Assembly: GCF_028607085.1 (NCBI RefSeq)
Contig: NZ_CP117411.1
Location: 3,362,501 to 3,426,500, forward strand
Direction: 5' to 3'
From: Sphingomonas naphthae
GTDB lineage: Bacteria > Pseudomonadota > Alphaproteobacteria > Sphingomonadales > Sphingomonadaceae
DNA length: 64,000 nt
The notes under the pieces: model-generated
Told to the model about the DNA's origin: nothing
What the model saw: the letters and a program-made list of their open reading frames with translations, nothing else
Databases searched by the model: none
Translations under genes and position numbers: made by a program
In this document: piece by piece, positions 32,082 through 40,047 of the stretch
How positions within the stretch are numbered: position 1 is the stretch's first letter
Layout of the letters: the number at the start of each line of letters is the position of its first letter

Positions 32082-32525
32082 TCAGCCGCCGACGGCGGTG
32101 CGGCGCAGGTCGCGGGCCTTGGAGAGGATGATATCCTCCAGCTTCTGCGCGGTCGCCGCCTGCACCGGCGCGTCGATCCACGTTCCCGCCTGGCTCACCT
32201 GGCGCTGCGCCGAGACGCGCACGGCATCGGCGCGCAGATCCTGGTCGAGGATCGCGACCGACAGCTTCATCCGCTCGGTCGGCACCGCCGGATTGGCATA
32301 CCAGTCGGTCACGATCACGCCGCCGTTCGAATCGACCTGCTGGATCGGCATGAAGCTGAGCGTGTCGAGCGTGGCGCGCCACAGATAGGCGTTGACGCCG
32401 ATCGTGGTGGTCTTGCTCGCGGCGAGCGTCGCTACCTGGATCCGCTGCTTGTCCCTGCCGCCGCCGCAACCGGCGAGCAGGCCGAGAAGGACGAGGCCGA
32501 TGATGGGGCGGGCGGAGCGGATCAT
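32082..32525 (-). CDS. DUF3576 lipoprotein
   Basis: A 147-residue lipoprotein. The signal peptide [19 protein letters not shown] ends at Cys20. The core [20 protein letters not shown] and [12 protein letters not shown] is the DUF3576 signature; members sit in front of leuS in many alphaproteobacteria. It ends 20 nt before leuS. The function is unknown; an envelope role is likely because lptE is in the same operon. Confidence 0.88.
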   Translation of the reverse strand: MIRSARPIIGLVLLGLLAGCGGGRDKQRIQVATLAASKTTTIGVNAYLWRATLDTLSFMPIQQVDSNGGVIVTDWYANPAVPTERMKLSVAILDQDLRADAVRVSAQRQVSQAGTWIDAPVQAATAQKLEDIILSKARDLRRTAVGG

Positions 32526-32738
32526 GCGCGACGGTTCCTGAAACAAGGGGTACGGGCCGAACGGGGCCGCCGCCGTTATAGAAGCTCCGCCCCTCCCGGC
32601 AAGCGGAGAGCGGAGCGGCGAAACGCGCCTCCGCGATGTGGATAAGTTGCAACAGGGGACGCGAAAGTGGCCGGCACCGCTGGAACTTCGCACCCCCTTC
32701 ATTGTATCGCCACCACACAGGGACAAGATACAACGATC

Positions 32739-33458
32739 ATGACGACGATTCGCGGGCAGATGGGGATGACGGGAGCGGCGCTGGCGCTTGCTTTGTCGTG
32801 CGCCCTGCCGGCGGCGTCCGCCGATGCCCGCGTGCCGGCTTCGCGGCTGCGCTCGGTCTCCTCCGTCACCCTCACCGGCTTCGGCACGTCGAGCCCGATG
32901 GCGGCCAATCCGCGCCGCGCGGCGCTGCTCTCGCGCGCGCAGCTGGATGACGGTGTCGAGGGCACGTTCCGCTTCACCCCATCGGGCAATTCCTCCAGCC
33001 GCCGCGCCGTGACCGTCGCGGTGCGCGCCCGCGGCCAGAGCCGCGACGAGGCCGCTCGCACGGCGATGGCCGCGATCCAGATCGCGCCGAGCGCCTACAA
33101 TCTGGGCGTCGCGGTTGGCTGGAAGCGCTTCGCGCTCTCCGGCGACATCGCCCGCCTGCAAGGCAGCGTCCTGCCCGAAAATCGCGAATCGGCCGAAATC
33201 GGCCTGAGCTATTCGGGCAACCGCTGGAACACCCGCGTCGAGCTGGGCGCCGATCGCGCCATCGGCGATCGCCCGCGCATGCTGGGCGAGGACGAGGTCT
33301 ATTCGGTCGGGCTGGGCGGCTCCTATTCGCTCACCCGCAATCTCGAGCTGACCGGCGGCGTCCGCTACCGCCTCCAGCGCGACCGCCTCGATACGCCGCA
33401 ACTGGATACGCTGCGCGACAGCCAGGCGGTCTATGTGGGCACCGCCTTCAAATTCTGA
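32739..33458 (+). CDS. Putative outer-membrane beta-barrel protein
   Basis: A 239-residue exported protein. The signal peptide ends around ASA (residues about 26-28). The mature part alternates polar and hydrophobic residues in strand-like segments, for example NLGVAVGWKRFALSGDIARL, SAEIGLSYSGNRWNTRVELGADRA and LELTGGVRYRLQRD, and ends in AFKF with a terminal phenylalanine, the usual BAM recognition signal. About eight to ten strands seem possible. Weak SD GGACA lies before the ATG. A porin-like or structural role is inferred; no named family is recognised. Confidence 0.78.
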   Translation: MTTIRGQMGMTGAALALALSCALPAASADARVPASRLRSVSSVTLTGFGTSSPMAANPRRAALLSRAQLDDGVEGTFRFTPSGNSSSRRAVTVAVRARGQSRDEAARTAMAAIQIAPSAYNLGVAVGWKRFALSGDIARLQGSVLPENRESAEIGLSYSGNRWNTRVELGADRAIGDRPRMLGEDEVYSVGLGGSYSLTRNLELTGGVRYRLQRDRLDTPQLDTLRDSQAVYVGTAFKF

Positions 33459-33524
33459 TCGGGTGACGGGCGCGGGCTCTTAGCGCGCGACCAAGGGCCG
33501 ACTTAGCCAAACCCCACTCTTCTT

Positions 33525-33630
33525 CGTCACCCCGGACTTGTTCCGGGGGCCACCGATCCCCCATCGCAGCGGGTGAGCCGTATGCGTGTCGATCGCTTCT
33601 ACGTGGACCCCGGAACAAGTCGGGGTGACG
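33525..33630. repeat. Inverted repeat at a convergent junction (CGTCACCCCGG type)
   Basis: The left end CGTCACCCCGGACTTGTTCCGGGG and the right end CCCCGGAACAAGTCGGGGTGACG are complementary over about 22 positions with one base of slippage. A variable middle of about 60 nt carries GTCGATCGC. Elements of the same kind occur at 48277 and 51933. Confidence 0.85.
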
Positions 33631-33655
33631 GGAAGGCTTTTGGCAACTGGCCGGA

Positions 33656-34627
33656 TCACCCCGCCATTACCCGCGCATGATCCGCCGGATCGATATTGCT
33701 GCCGGACAGCATCACCATCGTCGCCGTCCCGTCCGCCGGCACCTTGCCCGCCAGCACCGCCGCCAGCGCCACCGCGCCGCCGGGCTCCACCACCATCCCC
33801 AGGCCAAAGGCATGGCGGATCGCCGCCCGTACCTCGGCCTCGCTCACCCACAGGCCGCGCGCGCCGGCCGCCTGCAACACGCCGAAGGTGATGTCCGCCA
33901 CCCGCGTCGTCTGGAGCGCGTCGCAGGCGGTGGCGGGGGCGCCCGGCTCGACCGGCACGATATGGCCCGCCACCAGCGAACGGCCCATGTCGTCCCACCC
34001 CTCGGGCTCGACGACGATCATCTCGGCCCCCGGGACCGCCAGCGCGAGGCCGGAAGCCAGCCCGCCGCCGCCGCAGGGCGTCACGATCCGGCCGATCGGC
34101 CCCGCGCCCAGGGCCGCCAGCTGCGCCGCCGCCTCGATCCCCGCGCTGCCCTGTCCCTCCACCACGTCGACATCGTCGAACGAGGGCACCAGCACCGCGC
34201 CGCGCGCCTCGGCCAGCGCGGCGGCGATCGCCTCGCGGCTTTCGGTCTCGCGGTCGTAGGGGATGATCTCGGCGCCCAGCGCGGCGGTGGCGTCGCGCTT
34301 CACCGCCGGGGCGTCGGCCGGCATCACGATCGCCGCCGGCATGCGCAGCATCGCCGCCGCCCGCGCGACGCCCTGCGCATGATTGCCCGACGAGAAGGCG
34401 ACCACCCCGCGCGGCCGATCGGGCTGCGCGATCTGAACCAGCCGGTTGTAGGCGCCCCGGAATTTGAAGGCCCCGCCCAGCTGGAGCGATTCGGCCTTCA
34501 GCCACACCCCCGGCCAACCCGGCAGCGGCAGCAGCGGGGTGACGCTGGCGACGCCGCCAAGTCGCGCGGCGGCGGCGATCACGCCGGCCGTGGAAGGGGC
34601 CGGTTTCTGGCGGTTTATCGCATTCAT
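33656..34627 (-). CDS. Threonine/serine dehydratase-like PLP enzyme
   Basis: A 323-residue fold-type II PLP enzyme. The PLP lysine is K55 in GGAFKFRGAYN; SSGNHAQGVA (about 79-88) binds substrate, and CGGGGLASG (about 185-193) the phosphate. It resembles catabolic threonine dehydratases and serine racemases, and lacks a C-terminal regulatory ACT domain, so it is probably the short catabolic type. GAGG precedes the ATG. It is divergent from the decarboxylase gene. Serine and threonine deamination cannot be told apart from sequence alone. Confidence 0.88.
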   Translation of the reverse strand: MNAINRQKPAPSTAGVIAAAARLGGVASVTPLLPLPGWPGVWLKAESLQLGGAFKFRGAYNRLVQIAQPDRPRGVVAFSSGNHAQGVARAAAMLRMPAAIVMPADAPAVKRDATAALGAEIIPYDRETESREAIAAALAEARGAVLVPSFDDVDVVEGQGSAGIEAAAQLAALGAGPIGRIVTPCGGGGLASGLALAVPGAEMIVVEPEGWDDMGRSLVAGHIVPVEPGAPATACDALQTTRVADITFGVLQAAGARGLWVSEAEVRAAIRHAFGLGMVVEPGGAVALAAVLAGKVPADGTATMVMLSGSNIDPADHARVMAG

Positions 34628-34803
34628 TCCTCACCTCGGCGACCGGCTGCGAAACGATGGAAACTGTCTCGGAATTGAAACTTTACAGGGGGGCACCTCG
34701 AACGTATATCGCGCCCCCGCTGCCCCATGGGACTTCCACCGCAAGGCAGTGTTTCGGTAACAGAAGACCGCGGGCTTGCCTGTGGCATCGGAGGTCCCTT
34801 GAA

Positions 34804-36030
34804 TTGCACAAGCACGATAGCGCGCTGGGGGTAGCGACCACCCCCGTCAAGATCGATACCGCTCTTGAGATTGCCCGTGGCCGACCCGTTCAGCCGGTCA
34901 CGCTCGTTCGCCCGCACGCGGCCCGCGCCGCCGCCCGATTCTTCGTCGAGAAGTTTCCGGGCCGGTCGCTCTATGCCGTGAAGGCGAATCCCTCGCCCGA
35001 TCTGATCCGCATCCTGTGGGATAGCGGCATCACCCATTATGACGTGGCCTCGATCGCCGAGGTCCGTCTGGTGGCGGGGCTCCTGCCCGAGGCGACCCTG
35101 TGCTTCATGCACCCGGTGAAGGCCGAGGAGGCCATCGCCGAGGCCTATTTCCAGCATAACGTCCGCACCTTCTCGCTCGATTCGATCGAGGAGCTGGAAA
35201 AGATCGTCCGCGCCACCAAGGGCGCCGAGGATCTCACCTTGTGCGTGCGGCTGCGCGTGTCGTCGGATCATTCCAAGCTCAGCCTGGCCTCCAAGTTCGG
35301 CGTCGAGGCATCCGAATCGAAGGAGCTGCTGTTCCGTGCCCGCCAGGCGGCGGACGCGCTCGGCATCTGCTTCCACGTCGGCAGCCAGGCCATGAGCCCG
35401 CAGGCCTATGTGCAGGCGATGGGCCGCGTTCGTCAGGCGATCGTCGAGGCGGCCGTCACCGTCGACGTGATCGACGTCGGCGGGGGCTTCCCGTCGATCT
35501 ATCCGGGCATGGTGCCACCGCCGCTGGAGGCGTTCTTCGACGCGATCCACGATGCGTTCGAGAGCCTGCCGGTCAGCTATTCGGCCGAGCTGTGGGCCGA
35601 GCCGGGCCGTGCGTTGTGCGCCGAATATGCCTCGCTGCTGGTCCGCGTCGAGCGGCGCCGGGGCGACGAACTGTACATCAACGACGGCGCCTATGGCGCG
35701 CTGTTCGATGCGGCGCACGTCGACTGGCGTTTCCCGGTCGAGCTGGTGCGCGACGGCGGTTCCTCGGCCAAGACGCTGCCGTTCAGCTTCTACGGCCCGA
35801 CGTGCGACGACATGGATCGCATGGCCGGCCCGTTCCACCTGCCGGCGGATACGCAGGCGGGCGATTTCATCGAGATCGGTATGCTCGGCGCTTATGGTTG
35901 CGCGATGCGTACCGGCTTCAACGGCTTCACCGCCGGCGAAGTGGTCGAGATGAGCGACCAGCCGATGGCCTCGGCCTATGGCGAGGTGCCGGTGGAACGC
36001 GTCCGCCCGTCGAACGTCGTCACGCTGTAA
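34804..36030 (+). CDS. Ornithine decarboxylase-family enzyme (fold III PLP)
   Basis: A 408-residue alanine-racemase-fold decarboxylase. K60 in SLYAVKANP is the PLP lysine; HVGSQ (191-195), GGGFP (226-230), EPGR (266-269) and C334 in GPTCDDMD match ornithine/lysine decarboxylases, where the aspartate pair next to the cysteine binds the amine. The start is a TTG at 34804, with GGAGG nine bases upstream and no ATG or GTG of the right kind nearby; further upstream the frame is not conserved. The gene for the deoxyhypusine-synthase-like protein follows. The product is probably putrescine; lysine may be a second substrate. Confidence 0.92.
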   Translation: MHKHDSALGVATTPVKIDTALEIARGRPVQPVTLVRPHAARAAARFFVEKFPGRSLYAVKANPSPDLIRILWDSGITHYDVASIAEVRLVAGLLPEATLCFMHPVKAEEAIAEAYFQHNVRTFSLDSIEELEKIVRATKGAEDLTLCVRLRVSSDHSKLSLASKFGVEASESKELLFRARQAADALGICFHVGSQAMSPQAYVQAMGRVRQAIVEAAVTVDVIDVGGGFPSIYPGMVPPPLEAFFDAIHDAFESLPVSYSAELWAEPGRALCAEYASLLVRVERRRGDELYINDGAYGALFDAAHVDWRFPVELVRDGGSSAKTLPFSFYGPTCDDMDRMAGPFHLPADTQAGDFIEIGMLGAYGCAMRTGFNGFTAGEVVEMSDQPMASAYGEVPVERVRPSNVVTL

Positions 36031-36055
36031 TCTTCGGCCGACACAAGCCACTCTG

Positions 36056-36100
36056 ACACCGTTCATCCCGGGTAGCCCGCTACCTTGGGATGGACGGTGT
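36056..36100 (+). other. Hairpin between the polyamine genes
   Basis: Fourteen pairs (36056-36069 with 36087-36100, one G-U) enclose a smaller GGTAG/CTACC stem. It begins 25 nt after the decarboxylase stop and about 107 nt before the next start. No T-run follows, so it may stabilise, process or attenuate the shared message. Confidence 0.7.
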
Positions 36101-36207
36101 GAGGGCCATTCATCCGATTTCGGCGCGGCCACGACCGTCTCGCCGACCTTCAGGGTTTCCGCGTCCCCGACCGAACGACGCCGGTTCATTGCAACGGGAG
36201 TTCTCCC

Positions 36208-37260
36208 ATGACCGAAGCCACCATCAACGACACCCGCAAGGCGGAGCTGCTCTCCACGCAAGTCGAGCATGTCGACATCACCAGCTTCGACGCGCGGCCG
36301 ATCATCGACGCCATGGGCAAGATGAGCTTCACCAGCCGCGATCTCGCGCGCGCGACCCGCATCTACAACGACATGCTGGCCGACAAGGATTGCACCATCT
36401 TCCTCGTCATCGCGGGCTCCACCTCGGCCGGCGGCTGCATGGATGCCTATGCCGAGCTGGTGAAGAACGGCATGGTCGACGCGATCGTCGCCACCGGCGC
36501 CTCGATCGTCGACATGGATTTCTTCGAGGGCCTCGGCCACAAGCATTATCAGGCCAACGAGGTGCCGGACGACGATACGCTGCGCTCGCTGCTGATCGAC
36601 CGCATCTACGACACCTATATCGACGAGGAGGATCTCCAGAACGTCGATCACACGATCTTCGAGATCGCCGAGACGCTGGAGCCCAAGGCCTATTCGAGCC
36701 GCGCCTTCATCCGCGAGATGGGCAAATATCTGGTCGAGCATGGCAAGAAGGAAAACAGCCTCGTCAAGCTCGCCTACGAGCATGACGTGCCGATCTTCTG
36801 CCCGGCCTTCACCGATTCTTCGGCGGGCTTCGGCCTGGTGAAGCATCAGGTGGATGCGATGAAGGCGGGCAAGCCCTACCTCACGATCGATTCGATCGCG
36901 GACTTCCGCGAGCTGACCGACATCAAGATCAAGGGCGGCACCTCGGGCCTGCTGATGATCGGCGGCGGCGTGCCGAAGAACTTCATTCAGGACACCGTCG
37001 TCTGCGCCGAGATCCTCGGCTACGATGATGTCGAGGTGCACAAATATGCGGTGCAGATCACCGTCGCCGACGTGCGCGACGGCGCCTGCTCCTCCTCCAC
37101 GCTTCAGGAAGCGGCGAGCTGGGGTAAGGTGAACACCGGCATCGAGCAGATGGTGTTCGCCGAAGCCGGATCGGTCATCCCGCTGCTGGCGTCCGACGCC
37201 TACCACCGCGGCCACTGGAAGGGCCGCGCCAAGCGCGCCTGGGCCAAGCTGTTCGCGTGA
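36208..37260 (+). CDS. Deoxyhypusine-synthase-like protein, probable homospermidine synthase
   Basis: A 350-residue Rossmann-fold protein of the deoxyhypusine synthase family. The catalytic lysine is K307 in EAASWGKVNTG, matching the SWGK of eukaryotic DHS. Other family blocks: FLVIAGSTSAGGCMDAYAELV, IVATGASIVDMDFFEGLG (93-110), PIFCPAFTDSSAGFG and SGLLMIGGGVPKNF (246-259). In DHS the aminobutyl group from spermidine goes to eIF5A; bacteria lack eIF5A, and bacterial relatives instead transfer aminobutyl to putrescine to make homospermidine. The neighbouring ornithine decarboxylase would supply putrescine. A good GGGAG precedes the ATG. The exact amine acceptor is inferred. Confidence 0.88.
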   Translation: MTEATINDTRKAELLSTQVEHVDITSFDARPIIDAMGKMSFTSRDLARATRIYNDMLADKDCTIFLVIAGSTSAGGCMDAYAELVKNGMVDAIVATGASIVDMDFFEGLGHKHYQANEVPDDDTLRSLLIDRIYDTYIDEEDLQNVDHTIFEIAETLEPKAYSSRAFIREMGKYLVEHGKKENSLVKLAYEHDVPIFCPAFTDSSAGFGLVKHQVDAMKAGKPYLTIDSIADFRELTDIKIKGGTSGLLMIGGGVPKNFIQDTVVCAEILGYDDVEVHKYAVQITVADVRDGACSSSTLQEAASWGKVNTGIEQMVFAEAGSVIPLLASDAYHRGHWKGRAKRAWAKLFA

Positions 37261-37268
37261 TCCTGGTT

Positions 37269-37394
37269 CCTCCCCGAGCTTTGCTCGGGGAGGGGGACCG
37301 CCGGCGAAGCCGGTGGTGGAGGGGTGTCCCGCTCTCGAGGGCGGGTCACCCCTCCGTCATGTCCGCGCCATGCCACCTCCCCTTGCAGGGGAGG
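37269..37394. repeat. Array of consecutive hairpins at a convergent junction
   Basis: Four separate hairpins lie in one 126-nt gap: CCTCCCCGAGC/GCTCGGGGAGG (37269-37293), ACCGCCGGC/GCCGGTGGT (37297-37317), the GGAGGGGTG...CACCCCTCC pair with an inner CCCGC/GCGGG, and CCTCCCC/GGGGAGG (about 37377-37393). The array separates the deoxyhypusine-synthase-like gene from the leftward SH3 protein gene and may serve as a two-way terminator. Confidence 0.85.
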
Positions 37395-37406
37395 ATCCAC
37401 ACAGCC

Positions 37407-37895
37407 TCAATCCACCGCTTCGTTGGGCTCCACGCCCCACAGGCCCTCGACGCGAATAAAGCCCTTCTTCCCCTTCACGTCGAAGTCGCACCAGCCGTCC
37501 TTGCAGTCCGACAGCCGCCCGACGACGCCGGGTTCCGCGCGCCAGCTGACCTTCGCGCCGCTTTCCGGCTCGGCCAGCATCGGCCGCGCCTCGCCGATGA
37601 CGATCGCGGTGCGGCGTTTCGAGAGCAGGGCGGCCGCCATCCAGCCCTGCACCCCGTCCGGGTCCTGCACGCGGCGCCAGGTCTCGTGGATCTGGAGCAC
37701 CTTCACCGGCAGGTCGGCGCGGCGATAACGCCACACGGCGGGGAAGTTCGCGCCGGGGCCGGTGCGCATCAGCGCGTCGCCCGAGGCGATCGACGCCCAA
37801 TAGGGCACGACGCGCGGCTCCTGCGCCGGTGTCGCCCCCGTCGCGGCGGCGAGCAACATACCCGCCAGAGCCAGCCTGAGCGCCCATCGCGCCAT
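37407..37895 (-). CDS. SH3-domain secreted protein
   Basis: A 162-residue exported protein with a signal peptide ending near TPAQ (residues about 22-25). Two bacterial SH3-like units are visible: ALMRTGPGANFPAVWRYRRADLPVKVLQ...GWMAAALLS (about 41-92) and MLAEPESGAKVSWRAEPGVVGRLSDCKDGWCDFDVKGKKGFIRVEGLWG (about 104-155). This arrangement is common in alphaproteobacterial proteins of the SH3_4 type. The cysteine pair in the second unit may form a disulfide. It likely binds peptidoglycan or other envelope partners. Confidence 0.88.
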   Translation of the reverse strand: MARWALRLALAGMLLAAATGATPAQEPRVVPYWASIASGDALMRTGPGANFPAVWRYRRADLPVKVLQIHETWRRVQDPDGVQGWMAAALLSKRRTAIVIGEARPMLAEPESGAKVSWRAEPGVVGRLSDCKDGWCDFDVKGKKGFIRVEGLWGVEPNEAVD

Positions 37896-37995
37896 CCCGA
37901 ATTCCCATCCCTGTTGCGGTGCAGTAACCCCGGCGAGGGGGCGGCATCAAGCCCGCGCTTGACCTTGGCATGGCGCGCCGACTAGCCCCGTCGCC

Positions 37996-38988
37996 ATGGC
38001 CGATCGACCCGCTTCCCCCCGTGTGATCGTCACCCGCCGGCTGACGCCCTCGGTCGAGGCGCGCATGGCCGAATTGTTCGATACCGCGCTCAACCCGGAC
38101 GACCATGCGCTGAGCGCCGACGAACTGATCGCGGCGGTGGCGGAAGCCGACGTGCTGGTGCCGACCGTGACCGACGCGATCGACGCGCGCGTGATCGAAG
38201 CGGCCGGGCCGCGCCTGAAGCTGATCGCCAATTTCGGCAATGGCGTCGACCATATCGACCTTAAGGCGGCGCGGGCCAAGGGCATCATCGTCACCAACAC
38301 GCCGGGCGTCTTGACCGAGGACACCGCCGACATGGCGATGGCGCTGATCCTGTCGGTGCCGCGCCGCCTGCCGGAAGGCGAGGCGCTGGCGCGATCGGGC
38401 ACATGGACGGGCTGGTCGCCCACCTCGATGCTCGGCCGCTCGTTACAGGGCAAGACGCTCGGCATCCTCGGCATGGGCCGCATCGGCCAGGCGGTGGCGC
38501 GGCGCGCGCGCGCCTTCGGCCTCGCCATCCGCTATCACAATCGCCACCGGCTTCCCTCGGTGGTGGAGGCCGAACTGGGCGCGGTCTATCGCGCCGATCT
38601 CGATCAAATGCTGGCCGAGGTCGATATCCTCTCCAGCCACTGCCCGCATACGCCCGAAACCCACCGCATCATCGATGCGCGCCGGCTGGCGCTGCTCGGG
38701 CCGGAGGGCTTCCTCATCAATGTCGCGCGCGGCGAGATCGTCGACGAGGCGGCGCTGGCCGCGGCGCTGGCCGCCGGCACGATCGCCGGCGCCGGGCTCG
38801 ACGTGTTCGCCCAGGCGCCGATCGTGCCGCCGGCGCTGCTGGCTCAGCCCAATGCCTTGCTGCTGCCGCACATGGCGTCGGCCACGCACGAGGCGCGCGA
38901 CGCGACCGGCGCGAAGGTGATCGCCAACATCCGCGTATGGGCGGATGGCCACCGCCCCCCCGATCAGGTGCTGGAAGGCTGGGTTTAG
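37996..38988 (+). CDS. D-isomer specific 2-hydroxyacid dehydrogenase
   Basis: A 330-residue NAD(P)-dependent dehydrogenase close to glyoxylate/hydroxypyruvate reductases. The dinucleotide fold is GILGMGRIGQAVARRA (156-171). The catalytic arginine is R245 (NVARGEIVD) and the histidine is H292 (LLPHMASATHE). At the place where the relay glutamate is expected, 29 residues after the arginine and 18 before the histidine, this protein has A274 (DVFAQAPIV). That is unusual and may lower or change activity. It is divergent from the SH3 protein gene with no strong ribosome site. Confidence 0.88.
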   Translation: MADRPASPRVIVTRRLTPSVEARMAELFDTALNPDDHALSADELIAAVAEADVLVPTVTDAIDARVIEAAGPRLKLIANFGNGVDHIDLKAARAKGIIVTNTPGVLTEDTADMAMALILSVPRRLPEGEALARSGTWTGWSPTSMLGRSLQGKTLGILGMGRIGQAVARRARAFGLAIRYHNRHRLPSVVEAELGAVYRADLDQMLAEVDILSSHCPHTPETHRIIDARRLALLGPEGFLINVARGEIVDEAALAAALAAGTIAGAGLDVFAQAPIVPPALLAQPNALLLPHMASATHEARDATGAKVIANIRVWADGHRPPDQVLEGWV

Positions 38989-39197
38989 GACCACCGACCT
39001 GGCGCCGTCGTTGCGAGCGTGGCGGTGGCCATTCGCGTCCTTTTCCCTGAACCTCGGCTGCAAGGTCCATTCAGGCGCGTTTCAAGGCGAATCGCCTAAT
39101 ACATGTTCGTACGGCACGGGTTGATTCGGTTCTGGAACCGTTGCGATCCGCCGCCGTTCAGACGGACGGCAAACGAAATTTCTGGAAGGAACCAGCC

Positions 39198-39485
39198 ATG
39201 ACTCGCAAGGGTATTATCGCTACGGCCGTGGGCCTCTCCCTCGGCATGACCGCCCCGGTTTACGCGCAGAGCGCGGGCCAGATGCTCAAGGGCACCGCGA
39301 TCGGCGCCGGCGGCGGCGCGCTTCTCGGCGCGGTGGTCCCGGGCATCTCGACCGGTACCGGCGCTCTCGTCGGCGCGGCCGGTGGTGCTGCCTATACGGC
39401 GCTCAAGAAGAACAAGCGCTATTATCACGACAAATACGGCCGCCGTTACTCGCTTAACAAGTACGGCCAGCGCGTCTATCGCTGA
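39198..39485 (+). CDS. Small exported glycine-zipper protein
   Basis: A 95-residue protein with a signal peptide (MTRKGIIATAVGLSLGMTAPVYAQ), a glycine-zipper-like membrane segment (GTAIGAGGGALLGAVVPG... GALVGAAGGAAYTAL, about 32-67), and a basic, tyrosine-rich tail (KRYYHDKYGRRYSLNKYGQRVYR). AAGGA precedes the ATG. It is followed by an intrinsic terminator. Such proteins are thought to sit in or near the outer membrane; the role is unknown. Confidence 0.82.
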   Translation: MTRKGIIATAVGLSLGMTAPVYAQSAGQMLKGTAIGAGGGALLGAVVPGISTGTGALVGAAGGAAYTALKKNKRYYHDKYGRRYSLNKYGQRVYR

Positions 39486-39513
39486 TCCGGCCGGCCTTAA
39501 ACCGGCGAAAGGA

Positions 39514-39542
39514 GCGCGTCCCTCACGGGGCGCGCTTTTTTT
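39514..39542 (+). terminator. Intrinsic terminator of the glycine-zipper gene
   Basis: A nine-pair GC-rich stem (GCGCGTCCC with GGGGCGCGC, one G-U pair) is followed by seven T. It lies about 30 nt after the stop codon. Confidence 0.9.
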
Positions 39543-39543
39543 A

Positions 39544-39996
39544 TCATCCGATATTTTGGATTTTATTTAACAAGGCATCAAGTAGGCTGACAGATTTTAC
39601 GAAGTCATCATAAGAGCGGTCATTGAAAATTGGATCATATCTCCACTCCTTCCAATATACTTCGCCGTTAACGGCCCGAAATTGACCTTTCTCAACCTCA
39701 ACAGAGACAGGTTCGTGGATGAACTCCGATAGCTCCGATAGGCTGTCGTGCGGACAGTCCCACGAATGAGACGGTCCGAAGGTCATTGCTGATTTTGCGA
39801 TCGCCACGACATGATTGAGACGCCAATAGCCGCTATCTGGCTGATATCGATAATCGGGCGAGCCATCCGCCTTGAAGTACCGCCAGCGCACGATGCTGAG
39901 CGCGATGTCTTTAACGCTATCGCCGTAAACGAATGATCCTCGGCCGAATAACGTCCGCTTCATCGCCTCTGGAATTTTTGGCTGCAATCGGTTCAC
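39544..39996 (-). CDS. AT-rich orphan gene, unknown function
   Basis: A 150-residue soluble protein with no signal peptide or membrane segment. The coding sequence is clearly AT-richer than its neighbours and uses many A/T-ending codons, which points to recent transfer. Tryptophan- and tyrosine-rich segments (SIVRWRYF, DYRYQPDSGYWRLNHVVAI, VYWKEWRYDPIFNDRSYDDF) are present. The start is a GTG at 39996, with GGAGAG upstream. I do not recognise the family; it could be a phage, toxin-immunity or defence accessory protein, but nothing in the sequence proves this. Confidence 0.7.
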   Translation of the reverse strand: MNRLQPKIPEAMKRTLFGRGSFVYGDSVKDIALSIVRWRYFKADGSPDYRYQPDSGYWRLNHVVAIAKSAMTFGPSHSWDCPHDSLSELSEFIHEPVSVEVEKGQFRAVNGEVYWKEWRYDPIFNDRSYDDFVKSVSLLDALLNKIQNIG

Positions 39997-40047
39997 GATC
40001 TCTCCTGCCGTGTGACAATCAGCGTAACATAGCGATCTTCAGGCAGC

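Noticed and set aside
29530-32388. Very long open frame on the plus strand opposite leuS
   Set aside because: It is rich in Arg, His, Gly and Ala and is the antisense reading of a GC-rich gene; leuS has clear HMGH and KMSKS motifs on the other strand.
32637-32645. Perfect DnaA box (TGTGGATAA)
   Set aside because: It is single, and there is no cluster, AT-rich unwinding region or dnaA/hemE/gidA neighbour. One match in 64 kb can be chance, so no origin is called.
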